Assembly (NCBI GenBank): GCA_964518405.1
Contig: CAZFGB010000018.1
Location: forward strand, 1-12,478
Direction: 5' to 3'
Length of the DNA stretch: 12,478 nucleotides
From: VXNE01 sp964518405
GTDB lineage: Bacteria > Pseudomonadota > Gammaproteobacteria > Pseudomonadales > Azotimanducaceae
A program made the position numbers and the translations under genes. The notes under the pieces were generated by a model that did not search any database, had not been told where the DNA came from, and saw only the letters and a program-made list of their open reading frames with translations. Shown here piece after piece: positions 5,600-12,478 of the stretch (positions within the stretch are counted from its first letter, which is position 1; each line of letters begins with the position of its first letter).

Positions 5600-8500
5600 T
5601 TAAAGCGATGTCCCGTGCGCAAGCGGCTTGCTCACATCGATGACGCGAACGTAGATGGTACGTCGCTCCTGCCTCGTGAGCGTGTCCTCGAGTTGCTGCC
5701 TAAGCTCACCCGGCCCAATGGGCCGCCGGCCCTCCGGCGAGCGCTGCGTTCGGTCACGGCCGAACCAGAGAACGACGTAGATGCCATGGCCGCCGGTGAC
5801 CGGGTCACTCGCATACTTGGTGATGAGCTGAGTTCTTGCGGCGTGCCACAAGTCCCGGTGGTCGTTGCGTTTCACCTCGATCGGTACGTGGTAGTGCTCG
5901 TGCGCGATGCGGACGTCGGCCTTCGTGGCGTTGCCGTAGCGTGCCTCGGGTTCGGCGGTAACCCCCGGCGGCAGGCCATGACGAAGCTCTCGTAGCAACC
6001 CGCTCGTGCAGGACTCCTCGCGCTTCGGCTCGGTCGGACGACCGTAGCGGTCCTCATTCCAGTATTGCTTCCAGTCGTCGGTGTTGCCGGATCGGATTCC
6101 GGAGGCCATGGCGTCGAGCCGATCCAGCACCAAGGCTGCGAGATCGCCGGGGCCTGCCGGGGCTCCGGAGGCGAGGGTCTCGATAGCCTGCTCAAAGGTT
6201 GGGTGACGGTACTCGTACTCCCGGCGGTACACGCGCTGGTCGTCAGAGGCTTGGGCCAAGGCATGCCTCCAACGGGACAGTTGCGGATCGCCAAACAGAT
6301 CCGCCAACCCGTCAGTGGCTTCGGCGCCGGGATTGCTGGCAAGGGTCCTTATGCAGCGACTCACGAGCCAGGATGCCTCCATTTCGGGTGCCGTGAAGCC
6401 GTCCTTGAACTCGTCGGGACCAACGAAACGCCCGACCAGCCGGACCAGCAGCGCCGGGAGGTCGGCAGCCGCCCCCTCGACCGGGGAGGCCACGCGCTCT
6501 TGCGGGCAGAAGAAGCTGGCGACATGGAGCGTGCGCGCCTGCTCGCGGCCTTCGCAAGCAAACTCCACGGTGGCAGGAGCGAACTCGCCGGTCGCCACCG
6601 CGCAACCGGCGGCGAGCCACCGGCCACGTTGGCGCGGAGGTATGCTTTTCTGCGAGAGCTTGTTGGTGATCAACTGTTTGAAGTCCCCCCGGTCGACGTG
6701 CCGAAGCGCGGCTAGCAGGAAGTACTCGAGCACGCGGAGGTGGTCGCTCTTGGCCCGTGTCGGAAACTCCCGAAGCAACGGAAGACTGGCGTGTCTTGCG
6801 ACTTTCGCGTGGGCACCGTCGAAGGCCAGATGCCAGAGGTTGGTGTTGCCCGTCTCGATGCTCTCCCGGAGCAGGGCGGTTGCGAATTGCACTTGGACTT
6901 TCGCCACGGTCTTGGAGCGCTCGGCGATCAAGTACTTGTACCAATCCGGCTTGTAGTCACCGTGGGGACACGCGAAGTAGGCGGCGAGCGCCTTGCGGCT
7001 GCGCGCCTCCGTCCACCAGGAGTGCGTTAGGAGGCCCCCCTCCTCTGCCTCCGCCAAGCCGGCCAGAAACGGCTCACTAAGGTAGTGCATCTTGCCCTGC
7101 AGGCGCAGTTCCAGAATGGTGTCCGTATCCGGTACGTCATCGCGGTCCACGGTCAGGCGCAGCCCGGTCAGGATTGCGTCGAGTAGCGCAGCGTCCGAGC
7201 CGACGAGCTTCGTGAGGTGCCTCGCGCCCTCTTCCGGGGTGAAGCCAATGTACACGTCGAAGTAGGCACGGGCGAGTCCGTACAGCAATGCGGGGGGCGC
7301 CCGGTTTTCTCGCAGCGCGCTCTGGTGCGATTTCAACGTCTCAAGTGCGCGGCGTGCGTTGCGCTGCTGCTCTTCGACGCGCGCTCGCTGCATCTCTTCT
7401 ACTCGGACACGCTCGGGTGTGGGAGGGGCTGGTTCGAACAAACTGTCCGCGAACTCGCTCAGTCGAGCATCCTCGGCCAGGAGATGCCGCACCCGGTCCT
7501 GCTCGAGCCCGCCTGATTGCACGACGAACCTCACCAGTGACTCGGCCCGGTCATGACGCATCTGCGACGTTGACTTCGCCGCCAGTATGGAGTTCTCGTA
7601 CACGTCAGCGGATAGCGTGGCACCGAACAACCGCTGGAATGCCTCGTAGGGGGCGTACCAGTTTTCGTCCGGAAATCGTTGAATCCCCTCGAGCAGGAGA
7701 TCGAGGTGCAGGTCGGCGTGGTCTTCGATCCAGCGGCGCATTCTGGCCGCCTCGTCCCGGCTTGCATGCTGGCCCACGCGGAGGCGGACCCCTAAATCAA
7801 GCCAGTCGTACAGCTTGGCGGCGTCGAGATCGTCGCCGTGCTCTCTTAGCCCTCGGACAAGCAGGCGGGCGACGCAGGATTCGAGTCTAGAGTCGCTAAC
7901 CTGCTCCAGTCGGGGTAATCGGGTGCGGCACGAGTCGAGGAGTTCGGCGACAGCCGTACTCGCGGCCCTCTCCGGCAGCTCGTACACCCAAAATCGCATA
8001 TAGGCGCCGGCGAATGAGGGGTTGGTCTCCTTGAAGTAGTCCCAAATGGTCGATGGGAGAATCTGCTGCGCGTACAGCGTGGACAGGAGCTTGCCGAGGA
8101 ATTGATCGTCAGGGTCATCTACTCGCCCGTCCTGAACCTCGTGGAGCATTGCAAGGAGATGCGAGTCGCAGTCACTCTCCCCATAGTGGATGAACGCGTC
8201 GAGGGCGGCCTCCCTGATCCTGGGCCATCGGGTACCGTCGCGAGCAATCTCGACGAAGGTCGGCGCGAGGTCTGGCAGCGGTGGGGCATGCCGGAGCAGG
8301 CGCAGCACGAAGTCCGCCACGAGCGGTCCATCGGGGCCAGTCGGCGGACTGGAGAGCGTCCGCTTGAACACGTCGAGCATGGCCGGAGTGGCCAGCGACG
8401 CGAAGGCCGGGGCCGTCTTGTGCGTCGGCTCTAGTTGGCGCGGCTCGCTCACCAATGCCCGAAAAAGAACCTCCCGCTCGTTCGCGGAAAGTGCTCCCAC

Positions 8501-9613
8501 ATCCCCGTAGAGGGCTACCCCGATGGGGTCGCGCTCGATGACGTGCTGTCTGGCAATCGACGAACACGCTGCGAGCCAAGCCGACAGTCCGCGTAGCCCG
8601 GAGACGACCTTTCCGTCCGGGCCCGACATTAGGGCCAGCACACGAAGTGACGCAAGGCCGTCCTCAATCAGTGCCGCGATGTGGCGGCCGGCGATGTACT
8701 CGGCGATGTGGCGGTGGACGGGTTCGGCACGACCGGTCGCGCGGAAGCGGAACAGCATCGATGCGGTGGCTAGCCGACATTGCTGGTACGGGCGACGACT
8801 GCTGGCCGTGTCGGGATAGTCCCCGTTAGCCTCCGCAGGACTCGTGGCACAGCCGGGAGTACCCGAGATGAGCAGTGCCGCGCACAGGTGTCCGGCGCCA
8901 TCGAGGACTTGGTGGGGGTCTTTAGGTGGCGGCAGGCCCAGATGTTCCTCGTTGTGCTCGCGTGCCATGGCGAGGCACGCCTTTTCGAACGTCTCGGTAC
9001 GGCTAACGGGCCAGCCGTCCTCAAGGACTGCGCGCACGAGCAGCTCTAAGGACTGAGGATTCGTGAGCAGTCCCTCCAGACCACGATGTGTCGTTTTCTG
9101 GAGAAAGGCCCCGGCATCGTCAATGCCATCTTGACGCTGGAGGAGCTCAGCGGAGCTCGTGGCGTTGAGCTGATCGAGACGGAGGACCGCGACTTCGCCG
9201 GATGCGGAGACCGCCTCGAGGCGTCTCTGGTCCGTCGTGAGCCAGTCGGCATGCCTACACGAGAGGCGGAACTTGGGCCTGCCGAGTTTGTCGAGATTGC
9301 GTCTGATGCGGTCGAGAGGTGTGCGGGGATCGGGCTGGCCCGCCCGTATCTCATCCAGAGCGTCGATGAACAGAGTCTTGCCTTGCCACTCGGGATGGTC
9401 GTTTGCGTCGAAGCTTGCGAGGTCCCGGGCGTCGATGAAGAGGGCGTCGTCACCGAGGGCGGTCGCCTCTTGGTCAAACTCCGTCGTCTTCCCCATACCG
9501 GGTTCGCCCAGCAAAACGTAAGCTGCGCGTTCTCGAAACTCCGAAATCGGCCTGGAAATCCCCACTCCCCCATCCTCACGGAGTTCAGTGCATGTGCGGG
9601 CGACGATGGTCAT
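5600..9613 (-). CDS. STAND/NACHT-like NTPase with C-terminal PD-(D/E)xK nuclease domain, candidate defence protein
   Basis: This 1337-residue protein has Walker A GEPGMGKT at 36-43, a Walker B region TLFIDALDEI at 80-89, and VHRHIAEYIAGRHIAAL near 296-314, which resembles the winged-helix boundary segment of NACHT/STAND ATPases. About 900 residues of mostly helical sequence follow, with a charged coiled coil near 735-765, likely sensor repeats. The C-terminus has D1233, IEVK (E1246, K1248), Q1262 and Y1267 followed by GHGIYVVLWF, the pattern of a restriction-endonuclease-like nuclease core. STAND proteins of this build oligomerise on sensing a trigger and activate an effector; here the effector is C-terminal. 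I chose the ATG at 9613 because it overlaps the upstream stop as ATGA; a TTG at 9628 would add five residues. Defence is inferred from architecture and island context. Trigger and target are unknown. Confidence 0.85.
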   Translation of the reverse strand: MTIVARTCTELREDGGVGISRPISEFRERAAYVLLGEPGMGKTTEFDQEATALGDDALFIDARDLASFDANDHPEWQGKTLFIDALDEIRAGQPDPRTPLDRIRRNLDKLGRPKFRLSCRHADWLTTDQRRLEAVSASGEVAVLRLDQLNATSSAELLQRQDGIDDAGAFLQKTTHRGLEGLLTNPQSLELLVRAVLEDGWPVSRTETFEKACLAMAREHNEEHLGLPPPKDPHQVLDGAGHLCAALLISGTPGCATSPAEANGDYPDTASSRRPYQQCRLATASMLFRFRATGRAEPVHRHIAEYIAGRHIAALIEDGLASLRVLALMSGPDGKVVSGLRGLSAWLAACSSIARQHVIERDPIGVALYGDVGALSANEREVLFRALVSEPRQLEPTHKTAPAFASLATPAMLDVFKRTLSSPPTGPDGPLVADFVLRLLRHAPPLPDLAPTFVEIARDGTRWPRIREAALDAFIHYGESDCDSHLLAMLHEVQDGRVDDPDDQFLGKLLSTLYAQQILPSTIWDYFKETNPSFAGAYMRFWVYELPERAASTAVAELLDSCRTRLPRLEQVSDSRLESCVARLLVRGLREHGDDLDAAKLYDWLDLGVRLRVGQHASRDEAARMRRWIEDHADLHLDLLLEGIQRFPDENWYAPYEAFQRLFGATLSADVYENSILAAKSTSQMRHDRAESLVRFVVQSGGLEQDRVRHLLAEDARLSEFADSLFEPAPPTPERVRVEEMQRARVEEQQRNARRALETLKSHQSALRENRAPPALLYGLARAYFDVYIGFTPEEGARHLTKLVGSDAALLDAILTGLRLTVDRDDVPDTDTILELRLQGKMHYLSEPFLAGLAEAEEGGLLTHSWWTEARSRKALAAYFACPHGDYKPDWYKYLIAERSKTVAKVQVQFATALLRESIETGNTNLWHLAFDGAHAKVARHASLPLLREFPTRAKSDHLRVLEYFLLAALRHVDRGDFKQLITNKLSQKSIPPRQRGRWLAAGCAVATGEFAPATVEFACEGREQARTLHVASFFCPQERVASPVEGAAADLPALLVRLVGRFVGPDEFKDGFTAPEMEASWLVSRCIRTLASNPGAEATDGLADLFGDPQLSRWRHALAQASDDQRVYRREYEYRHPTFEQAIETLASGAPAGPGDLAALVLDRLDAMASGIRSGNTDDWKQYWNEDRYGRPTEPKREESCTSGLLRELRHGLPPGVTAEPEARYGNATKADVRIAHEHYHVPIEVKRNDHRDLWHAARTQLITKYASDPVTGGHGIYVVLWFGRDRTQRSPEGRRPIGPGELRQQLEDTLTRQERRTIYVRVIDVSKPLAHGTSL

Positions 9614-10857
9614 GGGTCGTCGAACCAATGATCGGCGGGCGTGGTCAGGAACTCGGTCAACGACGTGCCCCCTTCGCCGACGAGCATCGTGCGGGACCGC
9701 TTGAACTCCTCCGCAAATGCCTTCAGCCCCGGCAATTGTCTTGTCCGTGGGCCACTCTTGACCTCGATGGCGATCGTTCGCGGTCCCCGCCGCAACACGA
9801 AATCCACCTCCAGTTGCCCTTCTCTCCAGTAGTGGGGTCGGATACTGCCGGATGCGGTGTTGAGGATGTGCGCACCGACCGCGCTTTCGACGAGGCGTCC
9901 CCAGAATGAGCGGTCGGCTTGGGCTTCCTCGAATGTGTAGCCCGCACCGGCAGTCATGAGCGCGGTGTTGAGGACGTTGAGCTTCGGGCTCGACGCACGG
10001 ACGCGGTGGAGAGACGGTGCGTACTTTGGCAGACCGGCCAAGAGGCCGGCCTGGGACAGCAAGTCCAGATATCGGGCGAGTGTCGTGGCGTTGCCCGCAT
10101 CCTGGAGCTGGCCGAGCATCTTGGAGTACGGGAGGATCTGTCCGGAATACTCAGTGCCGAGTTCGAAGAGTTGCTTCAACAGCGCGGGTTTGTCCACCCG
10201 CGTCATGGCGAGGATGTCTTTCTCGATGTTCGGCGTCACCAGGGCTCCGAGAACGTAATCCCGCCACCGGTCCTCTTCGCGAATGAACCGTGCGCCGCGG
10301 GGGTAGCCGCCAAAGAAGACGTACTCGGCTAAGTCGAAGCCGAAAGCGTCGGCCATCTCGTCGAAGGACCAATGGGTGACTCGAATCGGCTCGAACCGGC
10401 CCGCGAGACTCTCGCTCAAGCCCGACTGGATCAGGAGCGGCGCCGACCCGAGAAGGATGACGTGCAACTGGCGACTCTCGGCTCGGTCGGCGTCCCAAAG
10501 CCCTTTGACCGTGGAGGACCAGTTGGGGAGCGTCTGGATTTCGTCGAGGGCGAGCACGAAGCCGCGCGGGTTTCCGTCGGCCTCGTGCCGTGCCCTTCGC
10601 CACGTCTGCACCAGCCATTCCGTGTCTGGTTTGCGTGGGGCACGGAAGGTGGCTTCGGAATCCGGCGCATCACCGGGGTCCGCGTCCACCTCGTCGAGGC
10701 GAGCGTGGAGGTGGGGCCGGTCGATGCGACGTAGCGCCTGGCGCACAAGCGTAGTCTTGCCGGTCTGGCGTGGGCCGAACACAGCGATGAGTTGCTGCGG
10801 TGGCTCGGCCAGCCGGTTCAGCAGCGTCGCGACTTGGGAGCGTTGGAAGGTTTCCAT
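9610..10857 (-). CDS. AAA_14/DUF4143-type ATPase
   Basis: The 415-residue protein has Walker A GPRQTGKTT at 28-36, Walker B FVLALDEIQ at 100-108, a sensor-like LLGSAPLLIQSGLSESLAGR, the GGYPRGARF motif common in this family, a winged-helix-like middle (ATTLARYLDLLSQAGLL) and a C-terminal DUF4143-like part. That last part contains VDFVLRR with D352 and IEVKSG with E365 and K367, a PD-(D/E)xK-like arrangement. Such ATPases are widespread, poorly understood and often found in variable regions. It overlaps the large NACHT-nuclease gene by four bases, so the two are translationally coupled and probably act together. The ATG is only six bases after a predicted -10 element and lacks a clear Shine-Dalgarno. 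Whether the C-terminal domain cuts DNA is unknown. Confidence 0.88.
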   Translation of the reverse strand: METFQRSQVATLLNRLAEPPQQLIAVFGPRQTGKTTLVRQALRRIDRPHLHARLDEVDADPGDAPDSEATFRAPRKPDTEWLVQTWRRARHEADGNPRGFVLALDEIQTLPNWSSTVKGLWDADRAESRQLHVILLGSAPLLIQSGLSESLAGRFEPIRVTHWSFDEMADAFGFDLAEYVFFGGYPRGARFIREEDRWRDYVLGALVTPNIEKDILAMTRVDKPALLKQLFELGTEYSGQILPYSKMLGQLQDAGNATTLARYLDLLSQAGLLAGLPKYAPSLHRVRASSPKLNVLNTALMTAGAGYTFEEAQADRSFWGRLVESAVGAHILNTASGSIRPHYWREGQLEVDFVLRRGPRTIAIEVKSGPRTRQLPGLKAFAEEFKRSRTMLVGEGGTSLTEFLTTPADHWFDDP

Positions 10858-10863
10858 GGCCCC

Positions 10864-10892
10864 AGAATACGGTTGTGAATAAATTTATTCAA
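10864..10892 (-). promoter_or_regulatory. Promoter of the two-gene defence-like operon, overlapped by a 16-bp palindrome
   Basis: Reading the minus strand, TTGAAT (10892-10887) and TATTCT (10869-10864) are spaced by 17 bases and resemble -35 and -10 elements. The next six bases lead straight to the ATG, so the transcript would start at or within a base or two of the A, giving a leaderless mRNA. TGAATAAATTTATTCA at 10876-10891 is a perfect palindrome that covers the -35 and half of the spacer and could be a repressor operator. The block is conspicuously AT-rich compared with the surrounding DNA. Confidence 0.6.
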
Positions 10893-10899
10893 TAGGATG

Positions 10900-11031
10900 T
10901 CAGGCGCTCTGCCGAGGACAAGTCTTGTCAGCGGATCTCAGGGTGTGGGACGCGGGTTCCTCCGTTTCGACGATCAAAGCCCACCTGTCGCCCAGGAGCA
11001 TCTCGGCTTCGGCGCGATGGCGGGCTGCCAT
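10900..11031 (-). CDS. Doubtful 43-residue open frame
   Basis: The frame MAARHRAEAEMLLGDRWALI, VETEEPASHTLRSADKTCPR, QSA ends 8 bases upstream of the -35 element of the ATPase promoter. AGGGG lies 11 bases before its ATG. It has no domain I recognise. It could be a short leader gene or, equally likely, chance in GC-rich DNA. Confidence 0.2.
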   Translation of the reverse strand: MAARHRAEAEMLLGDRWALIVETEEPASHTLRSADKTCPRQSA

Positions 11032-11043
11032 GCCCTGTGACCC

Positions 11044-11304
11044 CTAGCCGAACAAAATTGTGCAGTAGGATGTCGGAGCAGTCGAGTGAAGCTTCGAGTG
11101 AAGCTGGCAGCGGAGCCTGAAGTTGCGGCGTTCACCCGTGGCGTAGTGCAGGCATCCAAGGTACCGTCTCAGAGCCTCCCTTTTGGGGTGCAATTCGTAC
11201 AACTCTTTGGCGTCGGCCCTAATCGCTTCCGCAGTGCGATTTGCCGTTCGCGCGTACCAAGCGCTGGCTAAGGCGGCAACCGCGCTGACTAGGGCGACGG
11301 TCAC
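11044..11304 (-). CDS. Doubtful small membrane-anchored protein or gene fragment
   Basis: The 86-residue frame begins at a GTG and has one hydrophobic helix (VTVALVSAVAALASAWYA, residues 1-18) followed by a charged helix (NRTAEAIRADAKELYELHPKRE). That start resembles many small island-encoded proteins with an N-terminal anchor. The second half (RRNFRLRCQLHSKLHSTAPT) looks random, so the gene may have lost its real C-terminus. No ATG and no strong Shine-Dalgarno support the start. Function is unknown. Confidence 0.35.
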   Translation of the reverse strand: MTVALVSAVAALASAWYARTANRTAEAIRADAKELYELHPKREALRRYLGCLHYATGERRNFRLRCQLHSKLHSTAPTSYCTILFG

Positions 11305-11634
11305 TGACCAAGGGTCAATGGGTGGTTTCGTTGTTGGCTCACGTCGGCGTCATAAGGAGCGCGCGCCGAGTGAATGATCCGACTCAAAGCGTCGGCGGAC
11401 CAAAACTGGCGTCCCCTAGGAATCCCGAGGGGGAGTCGAACTAGGGCTCATAGGTGTTGCGCCGGTGCTTTCCTTAACAGATTGATAAACTTACGCCTAT
11501 CGTTGTTTGACGTTGATGGGCGTTTCTCGTAGTATCTCTTTTCGTAGTGGGAATTTTAGGGGGAACCTGATCGATCGTTCCCACCCTTTCCCTGATCGTT
11601 CCCACTACATCTGCGGAGGGGATAGGAACGGACC
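11305..11634. other. Non-coding stretch upstream of the integrase
   Basis: This stretch lacks a credible gene. It is AT-richer than its surroundings from about 11475 to 11560 and contains the repeat cluster at 11544-11608. A 6-bp inverted repeat CCCTAG (11414-11419) and CTAGGG (11441-11446) lies further upstream. It is the expected place for an island attachment site and for integrase or excisionase binding sites, but I cannot identify a tRNA gene or a defined att core. Confidence 0.4.
11544..11608. repeat. Cluster of inverted and direct repeats upstream of the integrase
   Basis: GTAGTGGGAA (11544-11553) and TTCCCACTAC (11599-11608) form a perfect 10-bp inverted repeat. Nested inside are GGGAAC (11561-11566) and GTTCCC (11577-11582). 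GATCGTTCCCAC occurs twice as a direct repeat, at 11573-11584 and 11594-11605, 21 bases apart, which is two helical turns. The layout suggests paired protein-binding sites on one face of the DNA, for instance arm-type sites of the integrase or an operator controlling it. Confidence 0.55.
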
Positions 11635-12478
11635 ATGCCGAGACAGGCGACGAGATTGAACGTGCACTTTGTCCGGAAGGTGAGCCTTTCGGGCAAATAC
11701 TACGATGAAAACAGCCTGATCCTGCTCGTTAAGGAGACTGGGCGAAGTCCTGGGTGCAACGGCTGACGATCCGCGGTCGTCGCCGCGACCTGGGGCTCGG
11801 CCCCTACCCGTTGGTCACGCTGGGAGAGGCGCGCCAGGCGGCCTACGACAACCGCAAGCTGGCGCTCGCTGGCGGCGATCCGCGCGAGATGCGAGCCAAG
11901 CGGCTCATCCCGACGTTCCAGGAAGCGGCGGCCGCCGTGATCAAGATGCACAGTCCCAACTGGCGGAACGCGAAGTCGGTGACGTCCTGGGAGTCGACCC
12001 TCAAGTCCTACGCCTACCCGAAGATCGGTAGCATGCCGGTGGACGCCATCGCGCCGGCGGACGTGATGCGATGCCTGCTGCCAATCTGGAACACCAAGCG
12101 AGAGACGGCACGCAAGGTCCGGCAGCGCATCGGAACCGTCATGAAGTGGGCGATTGCGGAGGGTCACCGGAAGGACAACCCGGCGGGCGACGCGATCGGC
12201 GCGGCGCTGCCGAAGGTTGGACACAAGACGACCCACCAACGCGCGATGGTGCATGGAGAGGTCGCGGACGCGTTGCAGAAGGTGCGCAAGTGCAACGCCC
12301 TTAGTTCGACGAAGCTCGCGTTCGAGTTCCTGGTGCTAACCGCATGCCGGTCGCGCGAGGTGCGGGAAGCAACTTGGGACGAGGTGGATCTCGAGGCCGG
12401 CGTTTGGACGGTACCCGGCGACCGCACGAAGACGGGGATCGAGCACCGTGTGCCGCTTTCCGACCGTGCGATGGAGGT
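11635..12478 (+). pseudogene. Tyrosine recombinase/integrase with N-terminal arm-binding domain, frameshifted and cut by the window end
   Basis: The ATG at 11635 opens MPRQATRLNVHFVRKVSLSG, KYYDENSLILLVKETG, then stops at 11764-11766. One extra G in the GGG at 11740-11742 would continue it as AKSWVQRLTIRGRRRDLGLG, PYPLVTLGEARQAAYDN, the DUF4102-type arm-binding domain of island integrases. A core-binding domain follows (TFQEAAAAVIKMHSPNWRN, KVRQRIGTVMKWAIAEG). Then comes the catalytic start with LTACRSREVREATWDEVD (R239 in the restored product) and RTKTGIEHRVPLS (K266). The later HxxR and Tyr lie beyond the window. Such enzymes insert islands into the 3' ends of tRNA genes. The shift could be a real inactivation or a homopolymer sequencing error; without it the gene looks well preserved. 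Confidence 0.8.

Noticed and set aside
11407..11455. A tRNA or tmRNA 3' end on the minus strand (a TTCGACTCC-like T-loop and a downstream CCA)
   Set aside because: The T-stem does not pair, and no anticodon or D arm is found next to it. It could be a fragment left at an attachment site but cannot be supported.
1..12478. CRISPR arrays, complete insertion sequences, tRNA or rRNA genes
   Set aside because: I saw no regularly spaced repeats, no transposase motifs with terminal inverted repeats and no complete structural RNA on either strand.

Overview
The window is GC-rich bacterial DNA with dense genes, Shine-Dalgarno sequences and ordinary UGA, UAA and UAG stops. The HicAB-type and FitA-type toxin-antitoxin relics, the integrase with an N-terminal arm domain and the glutathione S-transferase suggest a proteobacterium or a similar, possibly uncultured, Gram-negative. 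No sequence search was possible, so this assignment is tentative.

Positions 1-3670 look like ordinary chromosome. A truncated pyridoxamine-phosphate-oxidase-like split-barrel gene (minus strand) diverges from a luciferase-like flavin- or F420-dependent oxidoreductase (plus strand, from 500). Convergent to that is a three-gene minus-strand operon (3669 to 1567): an exported peroxiredoxin-like protein, a small four-helix membrane protein and a glutathione S-transferase. The peroxiredoxin-like gene is the most striking object here. Its reading frame is interrupted only by a UGA at 3423-3421, exactly where relatives have the first cysteine of a CxxC active site. A compact hairpin with a G in its loop follows about 20 nt later. 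The best reading is a 202-residue selenoprotein with a UxxC site rather than two broken genes.

Positions 3810-5600 are a toxin-antitoxin graveyard: an apparently intact FitA-like antitoxin without its toxin (preceded by a perfect 10-bp inverted repeat), a HicB gene killed by an in-frame UGA, a HicA fragment that ends at a junction with a truncated minus-strand gene, an 'EYDFSKG' antitoxin-like gene split by a one-base frameshift, and a fragment of a second FitA-like gene.

Positions 10892-5600 hold a two-gene minus-strand operon that is a good candidate for an anti-phage or other defence system. An AAA_14/DUF4143-type ATPase (415 residues) overlaps by four bases (ATGA) a 1337-residue STAND/NACHT-like NTPase with a long helical middle and a C-terminal PD-(D/E)xK nuclease-like domain. 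Its predicted promoter contains a 16-bp perfect palindrome and sits so close to the ATG that the mRNA may be leaderless.

Positions 10900-11634 contain small doubtful reading frames and inverted repeats. From 11635 the window runs into a tyrosine recombinase gene that carries a one-base frameshift and is cut by the window end. Integrase, TA remnants and defence operon together suggest that the right two thirds is a decaying genomic island beside a conserved metabolic/redox region.
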